A stretch of 42,202 nucleotides of DNA from Burkholderiales bacterium (GTDB taxonomy: Bacteria; Pseudomonadota; Gammaproteobacteria; Burkholderiales; Casimicrobiaceae): positions 1-42,202 of the forward strand of contig JADZAQ010000265.1 of the NCBI GenBank assembly GCA_020852555.1. Direction: 5' to 3'. Below the pieces are notes generated by a model. The model searched no databases and had not been told where the DNA came from. It saw only the letters and a program-made list of their open reading frames with translations. The position numbers and the translations under genes are program-made. This document shows positions 10,119 to 18,686 of the stretch, piece by piece (the stretch's first letter is position 1; the number at the start of each line of letters is the position of its first letter).

Positions 10119-11417
10119 CTACGCTGCCTTGTGCAACCGCGCGTAGAAGAAGCCATCCTGATTGTGGCTTGTGCCTTCTCCGGCTGGCAAGAGTTGCCCG
10201 CCGTCGTGGGCGACGAGGGGTCCGGGATTGATGGATTCGCGCAACGCCCCCGGATGGCCTTCGAGGAAGGCGTTCACCACCCGTTCGTTTTCCTGCGCGA
10301 ACACCGAGCAGGTGGCGTAGAGCAGCACGCCTCCTGGCGCCAGCACGGTCCACAGCGCGGCGAGGATGCGCTGCTGCTGGGCGGCGAAGGTCGCGAGATC
10401 GCTCTTGCGGCGCAACCACTTGCCGTCGGGATGCCGGCGCACGATGCCGGACGCCGTGCACGGCACGTCGGCCAGGATCCGGTCGAAGGCGCGAGCGTCC
10501 CACCACGCCTGCGGCGCGCCGGCGTCGCCGATGCGCAGCGTCACGTTGCGCCGTGCAAGACGAAGCCGCGCGAGATTGTCGCTCACGCGGGCGAGGCGGG
10601 CTGCATCGGCGTCGAGCGCCACGAGTTCGACATCGGCGAGCTCCAGGAGGTGCGTCGTCTTGCCGCCGGGCGCCGCGCAGGCATCGAGCACGCGCATGCC
10701 GTCGGTGGCGGCGAGCAGCGATGCGGCGAGTTGCGCGCCCGCGTCCTGGACGTAGAACGCGCCGTCGGCGAAGCCGGGCAGGTCAGCCACCGGCTGCGGG
10801 TCGACCACGATGAGGCCGGCCTCGCCCACCGGCAAGACCTCGATGCCGCGGGACGCGAACTCGGCGGCGAGCGCGGCGCGCGTGACGACGCGCCGATTCA
10901 CGCGCAGCGTGAGCGGCGGGCGCTCGTTGCCGACGGAGAGGATCGATTCCCAGCACGCCGGATGATCGGCCTGCACGCGCCCGATCCACCAGCGCGGATA
11001 CGACCAGCGGGCGACCGGGCTCGCCGCCGAAACCGCGGCATTGAGCGCCTCGCGCTCGCGCAGGTAGCGTCGCAACAGCGCATTGACGAACGATTTCACG
11101 CCGGCGTGCGCGATCGTCGCCGCGGCCTCCACCGCGCGATCGACGACGGCGAACGGTGGCGCACGGGTGTGGTCGAGCTGATACAAGGCGACCGCGATGA
11201 GCGCGGCAAGCGGTGGGGCGGGCTCGCGTCGTGCGAGCGCCTGCACGAGTGCGGCGAGGCGACCCCAGTGGCGCAACGTACCGCTCGCGAGTTCACGGAC
11301 GAAGGCGGGATTGCCGGGTGCGCCGGCCTGCGCCACGTCGGCGAGCGCCACCGGGAGCGTGCGACCCTCCATGACCCGGCGAACGACCAGCGCCGCGGCG
11401 CGTTGCTCCTGCTGCAC
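10119..11417 (-). CDS. rsmB: 16S rRNA (cytosine(967)-C(5))-methyltransferase
   Basis: RsmB makes m5C967 in 16S rRNA. The N-terminal NusB-like RNA-binding domain (about 1-130) precedes a Rossmann methyltransferase domain. The SAM loop is DACAAPGGKTTHLLE. The two catalytic cysteines are C320 in DVPCTASG and C370 in ATCS, the latter being the nucleophile. I placed the start at GTG 11415-11417, which has AGGA just upstream and lies four bases after the fmt stop. This gives 432 residues, close to the usual size. A TTG at 11472-11474 would extend it by 19 residues into fmt. Confidence 0.94.
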   Translation of the reverse strand: MQQEQRAAALVVRRVMEGRTLPVALADVAQAGAPGNPAFVRELASGTLRHWGRLAALVQALARREPAPPLAALIAVALYQLDHTRAPPFAVVDRAVEAAATIAHAGVKSFVNALLRRYLREREALNAAVSAASPVARWSYPRWWIGRVQADHPACWESILSVGNERPPLTLRVNRRVVTRAALAAEFASRGIEVLPVGEAGLIVVDPQPVADLPGFADGAFYVQDAGAQLAASLLAATDGMRVLDACAAPGGKTTHLLELADVELVALDADAARLARVSDNLARLRLARRNVTLRIGDAGAPQAWWDARAFDRILADVPCTASGIVRRHPDGKWLRRKSDLATFAAQQQRILAALWTVLAPGGVLLYATCSVFAQENERVVNAFLEGHPGALRESINPGPLVAHDGGQLLPAGEGTSHNQDGFFYARLHKAA

Positions 11418-11421
11418 CGTC

Positions 11422-12465
11422 CTACCCGCGCGTGCCGAAGTGGCTGCCCGGGGCCAGCGCACGACCGGCGGCAAACGCCGCCGCGGTCATTCGCTTGCCG
11501 CCGGCCGGCTGGACGGTGACGAGGCGCAAGACGCCGGTTCCGCAGGCGACATCGACTCCTGCCGGACCCACCGCCATGACGGTCCCCGGCGCGATGTCGG
11601 GGGTTCCCGGCAACGGCAGCGCCGACCACAGCTTGACGGGATCGCCGGCGAGCGCGGTGGTTGCGCCGGGCGCCGGATCGAAGGCGCGGATCGCCCGGTC
11701 GAGGTCGATCGCGTCGCGCCGCCAGTCGAGCTCGGCGTCGGCGCGTCCGATCTTGCCGGCATACGTCGCACCGTCCGCGGGTTGCGCAGTGGCGACGAGT
11801 ACGCCGTCGGTGGCGAAGCGGGCGAGGACGCGCACGATCGCCGCGGCGCCAACTTCGGCGAGCCGCGTGGTGAGGCTCCCAGCGGTATCGCGCGAGCCGA
11901 TCGGAACCGTGCTCGCCTCGATCGTCGGCCCGGTGTCGAGCCCCGCATCCATTTGCATGATGGTGATCCCCGTCGTCGGATCGCCGGCGAGGATCGCGCG
12001 CTGGATGGGCGCCGCCCCCCGCCACCGGGGCAGCAGGGAGGCGTGGATGTTGAGGCAACCGTGACGCGGCCAGGCGAGGATCGCCGGCGGCAGGATGAGC
12101 CCGTACGCGGCAACCACGAGCACGTCGAGCGCAACCCCGAGGAGCGGCGTCAGCACCGCATCGCCCTTGAGATTCGGGGGCTGGAGGATGCGCAGACCCT
12201 GCTCGACCGCGTACGCCTTCACCGCCGAGGGAACGACGGTCATGCCCCGGCCACTCGGCCGATCGGGCTGAGTAAGCACTAACTCTACAGAGCCGCCCGC
12301 GGCGCGGATCGCGACCAGCGCAGCGGCGGCAAAGGGCGGCGTGCCGGCGAAGCCGATGCGCAGCCGGGCGAGCGGCGACTCGTCAACCGAACCGCCGGTC
12401 AGCATCGCGGCGCCAGCGGCGCCTCCGCCGAGGGCCGCGAGCGGCGCACGCGGTGAATCGCTCAC
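11422..12465 (-). CDS. fmt: Methionyl-tRNA formyltransferase
   Basis: Fmt formylates initiator Met-tRNA using 10-formyl-tetrahydrofolate. The catalytic formyltransferase region contains FAGTPPFA and HASLLPRWRGAAPIQRAI, and a C-terminal tRNA-binding barrel follows. The GTG at 12463-12465 comes one base after the def stop, giving 347 residues. That carries about 30 residues ahead of the usual IIFAGTP-like start (E. coli Fmt has 315). An ATG at 12403-12405 would shorten the extension to 15 residues, but neither start has a convincing ribosome-binding site. Coupling with def fits the shared formyl-methionine pathway. Confidence 0.94.
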   Translation of the reverse strand: MSDSPRAPLAALGGGAAGAAMLTGGSVDESPLARLRIGFAGTPPFAAAALVAIRAAGGSVELVLTQPDRPSGRGMTVVPSAVKAYAVEQGLRILQPPNLKGDAVLTPLLGVALDVLVVAAYGLILPPAILAWPRHGCLNIHASLLPRWRGAAPIQRAILAGDPTTGITIMQMDAGLDTGPTIEASTVPIGSRDTAGSLTTRLAEVGAAAIVRVLARFATDGVLVATAQPADGATYAGKIGRADAELDWRRDAIDLDRAIRAFDPAPGATTALAGDPVKLWSALPLPGTPDIAPGTVMAVGPAGVDVACGTGVLRLVTVQPAGGKRMTAAAFAAGRALAPGSHFGTRG

Positions 12466-12466
12466 C

Positions 12467-12970
12467 TTAGCCGGCCAGACGCTGCTTCTTCCGCTGCTTC
12501 GCGGTCAGGCGGGTGCGCTTCAACGGCGAGAGATAGTCGACGAAGACTTTGCCGACCAGATGGTCCATTTCGTGCTGAACGCAGACGGCAAGCAGCTCGT
12601 CGGCGCGGCGCTCGTACAACCGTCCGTGCTCGTCGTGAGCGCGAAACGTGATTCGCGCCGCACGGACGACGCGGTCGTAGTACCCGGGGACGGACAGGCA
12701 GCCCTCTTCGTGCTCGGCCTCGCCTTCGGCAGCGATGATCTGCGGGTTGACGAGGACGAGGAGCTCATCCTTCGCCTCCGAGGTGTCGATCACGATAACC
12801 CGCTTGTGGACGTCGACCTGGGTCGCGGCGAGGCCCACGCCCGGCGCCGCATACATCGTCTCGGCCATGTCGCGCACCAGCCGCACGAGGTCGGGCGTGA
12901 ACGCCGTGACGGGTGCTGCAACTTTTCTAAGACGCGGATCGGGGTATTCGAGGATGGGGAGGAGCGCCAT
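12467..12970 (-). CDS. def: Peptide deformylase
   Basis: Def removes the formyl group from the N-terminal methionine of nascent chains. This is a 167-residue metalloenzyme with all three motifs: GVGLAATQ (44-51), EGCLSVPG (C91 is a metal ligand) and HEMDH (H133 and H137 ligands, E134 catalytic). The ATG at 12968-12970 begins the typical [15 protein letters not shown] sequence. The C-terminus is Lys/Arg-rich ([13 protein letters not shown]), a common feature of proteobacterial deformylases. It diverges from the LysM gene across about 200 bases and leads the fmt-rsmB train. Confidence 0.97.
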   Translation of the reverse strand: MALLPILEYPDPRLRKVAAPVTAFTPDLVRLVRDMAETMYAAPGVGLAATQVDVHKRVIVIDTSEAKDELLVLVNPQIIAAEGEAEHEEGCLSVPGYYDRVVRAARITFRAHDEHGRLYERRADELLAVCVQHEMDHLVGKVFVDYLSPLKRTRLTAKQRKKQRLAG

Positions 12971-12994
12971 TGCTTGCCAAAGCCGATAGGCCGG

Positions 12995-13023
12995 TTGCAG
13001 AATCCGTCTTAAGTGCTTATTTT
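12995..13023 (+). promoter_or_regulatory. Possible sigma-70 promoter for the LysM gene
   Basis: TTGCAG (12995-13000) and TATTTT (13018-13023) are 17 bases apart in the def-LysM divergent gap, the most AT-rich patch there. Transcription would start near 13030 and leave a leader of about 145 bases. The -35 is weak, so this is tentative. Confidence 0.35.
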
Positions 13024-13173
13024 GTGGCGGTTTAGGACGATGGCAAGTCGGTGATCGCCAGACCGGCGCGGTGCATCGCGCCGGGCGCGCATCGTGCTTG
13101 CATCGTCGACCGGCGCCGCCGCCACCGCCTGGCGGCGGCTGCAACCGCATCTCGCGCGAAGAAAAGAGGCGTT

Positions 13174-14265
13174 ATGCTTCAACAGTTTACCATGGCATTG
13201 CGCATCGCCGCCGTCGCGCTCCTGGGCGTGGTCGGCGCGCAAGCGCAGAACCTGCAACTCGTCGACCGTCCACCCGAGACGTACACCGTCCAGAAGGGCG
13301 ATACGCTGTGGGGCATCTCCGGCAAGTATCTGAAGGAGCCGTGGCGCTGGCCGGACCTGTGGCGGATGAACCGCGACGAGATCCGCAATCCGCATCTCAT
13401 CTATCCGGGCGATGTCATCAAGCTCTCCTTCGTCGGCGGCGAGCCGCAACTGTCGGTCAGCCGCGACGACGCGGTCGTCGTCGCGCCGACGGTCCGCGTG
13501 AGCCCGCTCGCCGGTCGGGCGATCCCGTCGATCCCGCCGAACGATCTCGAGCCGTACCTCACGCGACCCCTGGTCACCGCCGCGCGCGGCCTCGAAGGCT
13601 CGGCCGAGATCCTGCAGGGCCGCGAGCGGGCGCGAGTGGTCCGCGGCACCGGCGACATCGTTTACGTGCTCGGCATCGATCCGAAGGCCGGCGACTTCTG
13701 GTACATCTATCGCCCGGCCGGGGCGATCGTGAATCTCGACGGCACCGAAGTGCTGGGCTTCGAGAACAAGTTCCTGGGGACGGCGCGCGTCGAGAAGTTC
13801 GGCGATCTCTCCACGGTACGCATCGAATCCGCGGTCGAGGAGATCCTGATCGGCGATCGGATGCTGCCCGCACCGCGCGACACGCTCGTCAACTACGTTC
13901 CGCACGCGCCGTCGACGCCGATCGACGCGCGCATCCTGCGGGTCCCGTTCGGCGGGCTCGAGGCCGCCCGCGGCGGCATCGTCACGCTCGACAAGGGCAC
14001 CGCCGACGGTCTCGAGGTCGGCAACGTGCTCGCCGTGTACCGGGTCAATGCGCCGATCGAGGATCCGCGGCCGTCGCGCCAGCAGACGATCATCCTGCGC
14101 TACCTCGATCCCACGACCGTCTTCACTCCGCGCGAATACGTGCAGGCGGCGGACGAGCGCACCGGGCTCCTCTTCGTCTTTCGCACCTTCGATCGAGTGG
14201 CGTTCGCGGTCCTCCTCAACACGACCGAGCCGGTGCGCCCCGGCGACTACGCGCGCACGCCGTAA
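13174..14265 (+). CDS. Exported LysM-domain protein
   Basis: A 363-residue envelope protein. The signal peptide covers residues 1-24 with a cleavage site after GAQA. A LysM domain (about 37-85, YTVQKGDTLWGISGKYL to IYPGDVIKL) should bind peptidoglycan glycan chains. The remaining 270 residues are beta-rich and carry no motif I recognise. The ATG at 13174-13176 has AGAGG five bases upstream. A later ATG at 13192 would shorten the signal peptide. In betaproteobacteria this gene commonly lies between def and dprA. An enzymatic role is not visible, so wall binding or cell-envelope organisation is the safest reading. Confidence 0.92.
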   Translation: MLQQFTMALRIAAVALLGVVGAQAQNLQLVDRPPETYTVQKGDTLWGISGKYLKEPWRWPDLWRMNRDEIRNPHLIYPGDVIKLSFVGGEPQLSVSRDDAVVVAPTVRVSPLAGRAIPSIPPNDLEPYLTRPLVTAARGLEGSAEILQGRERARVVRGTGDIVYVLGIDPKAGDFWYIYRPAGAIVNLDGTEVLGFENKFLGTARVEKFGDLSTVRIESAVEEILIGDRMLPAPRDTLVNYVPHAPSTPIDARILRVPFGGLEAARGGIVTLDKGTADGLEVGNVLAVYRVNAPIEDPRPSRQQTIILRYLDPTTVFTPREYVQAADERTGLLFVFRTFDRVAFAVLLNTTEPVRPGDYARTP

Positions 14266-14414
14266 CGAAGGCCCTGCGCCGCGCTACCGGCACGCCGGAA
14301 CCCGCCTCGAGGCCGCCCGTCCACCGCGCAACGTCGCGTTCGTTGGTCGGCACTTCGCGCCTCGACCGTCGGTCCGATGCCGCGGCACCCGGCATCGCGG
14401 CATACTTCGCGGTC

Positions 14415-15518
14415 ATGGACGATGAGGAGCGGCGCGCCTGGGTCGAACTGTCGCTGCGCGGCATCCCGGTGCCGGCGCTCGTGGCGCTGCTGCGGACCTT
14501 CGGCAGCGCCAGTGCGGTGCTCGCGGCGACGCGGGCGCAACGAGCCGCCATCGCCGCGGCGGCCGAACCTGCATTCGCCGCGCCGCCACCCGCCGAACTC
14601 GCCCGCGCGCTCGATTGGCTCGCCGTACCCGGCCACGACATCGTCGCCTGGGACGATCCCCGCTATCCCCCGGCGCTGCTCGAGCTCGGCCACGCGCCGG
14701 CGGTCCTCTACGTCATCGGTCGCACCGAGCTCCTGCGGCGGCCCGCGCTCGCCATCGTCGGCAGCCGCCGCGCGACGCCGCAAGGACTCGACAATGCACG
14801 CGGCTTCGCCGGCGCGCTGGCCGCCGCGGGCGTGACGATCGTGTCGGGGCTCGCGGCGGGAATCGACGGCGCGGCGCACGAAGGCGCCCTCGACGGTGCC
14901 GGCTCGACGATCGCGGTGATGGGCACCGGACTCGACCGCGTGTATCCGGCCGCACACCGGGCGCTCGCGCACGCCATCGCCGAGCGCGGGCTCCTCGTTT
15001 CCGAGTTTCCGCCCGGCACGCCCGTGCGCGGATACCATTTTCCGCGTCGCAATCGGCTGATCAGCGGCCTTGCACGCGGCGTGCTCGTGGTCGAAGCCAC
15101 CCTCAGATCGGGATCACTCATCACTGCCCGGCTGGCCGGCGAGCAGGGGCGGGAGGTGTTCGCGGTGCCGGGGTCGATCCATTCCCCGCTGTCCAAAGGC
15201 TGCCACCGGCTCATTCGGGACGGCGCCAAGCTGGTCGAGACCGCGCAAGATGTGCTGGAAGAACTGGGGTTTACGCCCAATTGGACCGGCGTCGACGTGC
15301 CGCACGATGCGGCGCCCGAGTTGCGTTCGGCAGGGTCCGGACCCATCTGCGCGAGGGCGGTGCTGGCCGCCCTTGGCGAGGATCCGGTCGACGTCGATAC
15401 GCTCGTGGGGCGCACCGGACTTTCCGCGGCGGCGGTTGCCGCGCAGTTGAGCGCGCTCGAGCTTGCCGGCGCCGCCGGCAGCCTTCCCGGGGGCCGCTGG
15501 CAACGGCGCCACGGATAG
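14415..15518 (+). CDS. dprA: DNA processing protein DprA
   Basis: DprA protects incoming single-stranded DNA during transformation and loads RecA. The 367-residue product has the Rossmann core with GSRRATPQG, SGLAAGIDGAAHEGAL, GTGLDRVYP, SEFPPGTP, FPRRNRLISGL and VEATLRSGSLITARLA. A C-terminal winged-helix (DML1-like) domain covers about residues 300-365. The ATG at 14415-14417 gives the family-like MDDEERRAWVELS start. Its ribosome-binding site is poor, and the open frame continues upstream without conservation. Presence of dprA alone does not prove competence. Confidence 0.95.
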   Translation: MDDEERRAWVELSLRGIPVPALVALLRTFGSASAVLAATRAQRAAIAAAAEPAFAAPPPAELARALDWLAVPGHDIVAWDDPRYPPALLELGHAPAVLYVIGRTELLRRPALAIVGSRRATPQGLDNARGFAGALAAAGVTIVSGLAAGIDGAAHEGALDGAGSTIAVMGTGLDRVYPAAHRALAHAIAERGLLVSEFPPGTPVRGYHFPRRNRLISGLARGVLVVEATLRSGSLITARLAGEQGREVFAVPGSIHSPLSKGCHRLIRDGAKLVETAQDVLEELGFTPNWTGVDVPHDAAPELRSAGSGPICARAVLAALGEDPVDVDTLVGRTGLSAAAVAAQLSALELAGAAGSLPGGRWQRRHG

Positions 15519-15633
15519 GCCGTCAGCCGCCGCTTCCGGCACCGGCGGAACCGTAGGGTAGTATTCCGGTCCCTTCGACCTCTCCGCGCGCTTCATGATC
15601 GGGGGGCCAATCTCGCGGAGGCTTGCCAATACC

Positions 15634-18600
15634 GTGTCCAAATCGTTGATCATCGCCGAAAAACCGTCCGTGGCCGCGGACATCGCGAAGGCGCTCGGCG
15701 GCTTCACGCGCCACGACGACTACTTCGAGAGCGACACCGCGGTCATCTCGTCGGCGGTGGGGCACCTCCTGGAGATCGGGATGCCGGAGGAGGAGGAGGT
15801 CAAACGTGGCAAGTGGACGTTCGCGCACCTGCCGGCGCTGCCGTCGCACTTTGCGCTGAAGCCCATCGAAAAGAACGAGAACCGCCTGAAGACGCTCCTG
15901 AAGCTCATCAAGCGCAAGGACGTGACGTCGCTCGTCAATGCCTGTGACGCCGGGCGCGAGGGCGAACTCATCTTCCGCTACATCGCGCAGTACGCGAAGA
16001 CGACGAAGCCGATCAAGCGGCTGTGGCTGCAATCGATGATGCCGGCGTCCATCCGCGACGGCTTCGCGCGGCTGCGCGGCGACGCCGAGATGCTGCCGCT
16101 CGCCGATGCGGCCAAGTGCCGCTCGGAGGCCGACTGGCTGGTCGGCATCAACGGCACCCGCGCGATGACGGCGTTCAATTCGAAGTCCGGCGGCTTCCAG
16201 TTGACGACGGTAGGCCGAGTGCAGACACCGACCCTCGCGATCATGGTCGAACGCGAGGCGAAGATCCGAGCGTTCGTCCCGCGCAAGTACTGGGAAGTCA
16301 TCGGCACCTTCAAGGCCGAGGCGGGCGAATACCAGGGCCGCTGGTTCGACGAGAAGTGGCGCCGCACCGACGACGATCCCGACCGCAAGGCCGAGCGCCT
16401 CTTCGACGAGACGCGCGCCAAGGCGCTGGTCGCCAAGTGCGCGGGCAAGCCAGGCGACGTCACCGAGGAATCGCGACCGTCGAGCCGGATCGCCCCGCAG
16501 CTGTACGACCTCACCACGCTGCAGCGCGAAGCGAACAACCGCTTCGGCTTCTCGGCGCGCACCACGCTATCGATCGCGCAGGCGCTCTACGAAAAGCACA
16601 AGGTCCTCACCTATCCGCGCACGGACTCGCGGGCGCTGCCGGAAGACTATCTGGGCGCCGTCAGGCAAACCCTCGAGGGATTGGGCGAGACCAACACCTT
16701 CGGCCGTCACGCCCGCGAGATCCTGAAGAAGAACTGGGTCGTGCCAAACCGTCGCATCTTCAACAATGCGCAGGTCTCCGATCACTTCGCGATCATTCCC
16801 ACGCTCGCGCATCCCAAGCATCTCAGCGAGGTCGAGGCCAAGCTCTACGACTTCGTCGTGCGCCGCTTCCTCGCCGCGTTCTATCCCGCCGCGCAGTATC
16901 TGGAGACGACGCGCATCACGCGCGTCGCCGATGAGCCGTTCCGCACCGACGGCAAGGTGCTCGTCGATCCGGGCTGGCTCGCGGTGTACGGCAAGGAAGC
17001 GCAGGGTGACGAGGCAACGCTCGTGCCGGTGCGCGTGCGCGAAGTGACCGAAGCGGCCCGCGCCGGGGCGGCAGGCAGGCGGGCGGCCGCGGCCGAGGAT
17101 GGGGGCGAGACCGCGCGCAAGCGCTCGTTCGTGGGTGAAGAAGTGGTCGCCACCGAGCGCGTCGAGGCGAACGAACTCGTCACCCGCCCGCCGCCGCGCT
17201 TCAGCGAAGCGACGCTGCTCTCGGCGATGGAAGGCGCCGGCAAGTCGATCGAGGACGACGAGCTGCGCGAGGCGATGCGCGAGAAGGGCCTCGGCACGCC
17301 GGCCACGCGCGCGTCGATCATCGAGGGCCTCATTGCCGAGCGCTACATCCACCGCGAAGGCAAGGAGCTCACCCCCACCGCCAAGGCGTTCTCGCTGATG
17401 ACGCTCCTGCACGGCCTGGGCGTGCCCGAGCTCTTCTCGCCCGAGCTCACCGCCGAATGGGAGTTCAAGCTCGCGCAGATGGAGCGCGGACACCTCGCGC
17501 GTCCCGAGTTCATGCGCGAGATCGTGGCGATGACCGAGCACATCGTCGGCCAGGCCAAGAACTACGAGAGCGACACGATTCCCGGCGACTTCGCCACGCT
17601 CGTGACGCGCTGCCCCAAGTGCAGCGGCGAGGTCCACGAGAAGTACAAGAAGTTCCAGTGCACGAATCCCGCGTGCGACTTCGCATTCTGGAAGATCATG
17701 GGCGGGCGCCAGATCGAGCCTCAGGAGGCCGATCAACTGCTGCGCGAGCGCGTGGTCGGGCCGCTCGACGGTTTCCGCAGCAAGATGGGGCGCCCTTTCT
17801 CGGCGACGCTCAAGCTCAACGACGATGACGAGGTGGTGTTCGATTTCGGGAACGACGACGCCGGCGACGACGGCGAGGCGCCCGACTTCTCGGCGCAGAC
17901 GCCGCTCGGACCCTGCCCGAAGTGCGCAGGCAACGTCTACGAGCATGGCAACGCCTACGTGTGCGAGAAGGCGGTCGGTCCCGACCGGACCTGCGACTTC
18001 CGCAGCGGCCGCACGATCCTCATGCGCGCGATCGAGCCCGAGCAGATGAAGAAGCTCCTCACGCAGCGCAAGACCGATCTCCTGCAGTTCGTGTCCACCC
18101 GCACGCGGCGTCCGTTCTCGGCATTCCTCGTCGTGCAACCCGATGGCAAGGTCGGCTTCGAATTCGAGCCGCGCGATCCCGCCAAGGCCCGCGGTCCGCG
18201 TGGCGCGGCGGCGCTACGGGTGCTCGGGCCGCATCCGCGTGATCGCCAGCCGGTGGAGCTCTTCTCCGGCCGCTATGGTCCTTACGTGAAGCATGGCAGC
18301 GTCAACGCGACGCTACCCGCGGATCAGAGCGTCGAGTCGATCACGCTCGACGCGGCAGTGGAACTCCTCGCGGCGAAGTCCGGCCGTAGCGGCAGCGCCA
18401 CGCGCGCGAGCAAGGCGAAGGCAACACCCCCGCGTGGGGCGCGGCGCACCGTGGACGGCGCGGCGCGCGCGCCGGACCTGACGCAGCAGGCCGCCAAGGC
18501 GGCGACGAAGACCGCGGCCAAGACAGCGAAGACCGCGACGAAGCCCGTTGCCCGGACGACGCGGACACCAAAGGCACCGACGGTGCGCACCGCGAGCGCC

Positions 18601-18660
18601 AAGCCGACGGCGACCAAGGGCGCCGCGCGCAAGACCGCGGGCACGCGCAAGACCTCCTGA
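15634..18660 (+). CDS. topB: Type IA DNA topoisomerase III with extended C-terminus
   Basis: A 1008-residue topoisomerase that relaxes or decatenates DNA by single-strand passage. The TOPRIM domain starts at SLIIAEKPSVA and has DAGREGEL at 105-112. The active-site tyrosine is Y327 in LTYPRTDS, matching Y328 of E. coli TopB. After about residue 660 come two four-Cys repeats (CPKC...CTNPAC and CPKC...CEKA...TC). A TopA-like GRYGPYVKHG module then leads to a final 70 residues made mostly of Lys, Ala, Thr and Arg. E. coli TopB has 653 residues, so the tail is much longer. The start is GTG 15634-15636 (VSKSLIIAEKPS), with GGAGG 12 bases upstream. An ATG at 15595 would add 13 residues. Confidence 0.93.
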   Translation: MSKSLIIAEKPSVAADIAKALGGFTRHDDYFESDTAVISSAVGHLLEIGMPEEEEVKRGKWTFAHLPALPSHFALKPIEKNENRLKTLLKLIKRKDVTSLVNACDAGREGELIFRYIAQYAKTTKPIKRLWLQSMMPASIRDGFARLRGDAEMLPLADAAKCRSEADWLVGINGTRAMTAFNSKSGGFQLTTVGRVQTPTLAIMVEREAKIRAFVPRKYWEVIGTFKAEAGEYQGRWFDEKWRRTDDDPDRKAERLFDETRAKALVAKCAGKPGDVTEESRPSSRIAPQLYDLTTLQREANNRFGFSARTTLSIAQALYEKHKVLTYPRTDSRALPEDYLGAVRQTLEGLGETNTFGRHAREILKKNWVVPNRRIFNNAQVSDHFAIIPTLAHPKHLSEVEAKLYDFVVRRFLAAFYPAAQYLETTRITRVADEPFRTDGKVLVDPGWLAVYGKEAQGDEATLVPVRVREVTEAARAGAAGRRAAAAEDGGETARKRSFVGEEVVATERVEANELVTRPPPRFSEATLLSAMEGAGKSIEDDELREAMREKGLGTPATRASIIEGLIAERYIHREGKELTPTAKAFSLMTLLHGLGVPELFSPELTAEWEFKLAQMERGHLARPEFMREIVAMTEHIVGQAKNYESDTIPGDFATLVTRCPKCSGEVHEKYKKFQCTNPACDFAFWKIMGGRQIEPQEADQLLRERVVGPLDGFRSKMGRPFSATLKLNDDDEVVFDFGNDDAGDDGEAPDFSAQTPLGPCPKCAGNVYEHGNAYVCEKAVGPDRTCDFRSGRTILMRAIEPEQMKKLLTQRKTDLLQFVSTRTRRPFSAFLVVQPDGKVGFEFEPRDPAKARGPRGAAALRVLGPHPRDRQPVELFSGRYGPYVKHGSVNATLPADQSVESITLDAAVELLAAKSGRSGSATRASKAKATPPRGARRTVDGAARAPDLTQQAAKAATKTAAKTAKTATKPVARTTRTPKAPTVRTASAKPTATKGAARKTAGTRKTS

Positions 18661-18686
18661 CGTCGCCTTCGGCTGCGAGCAGGCGC

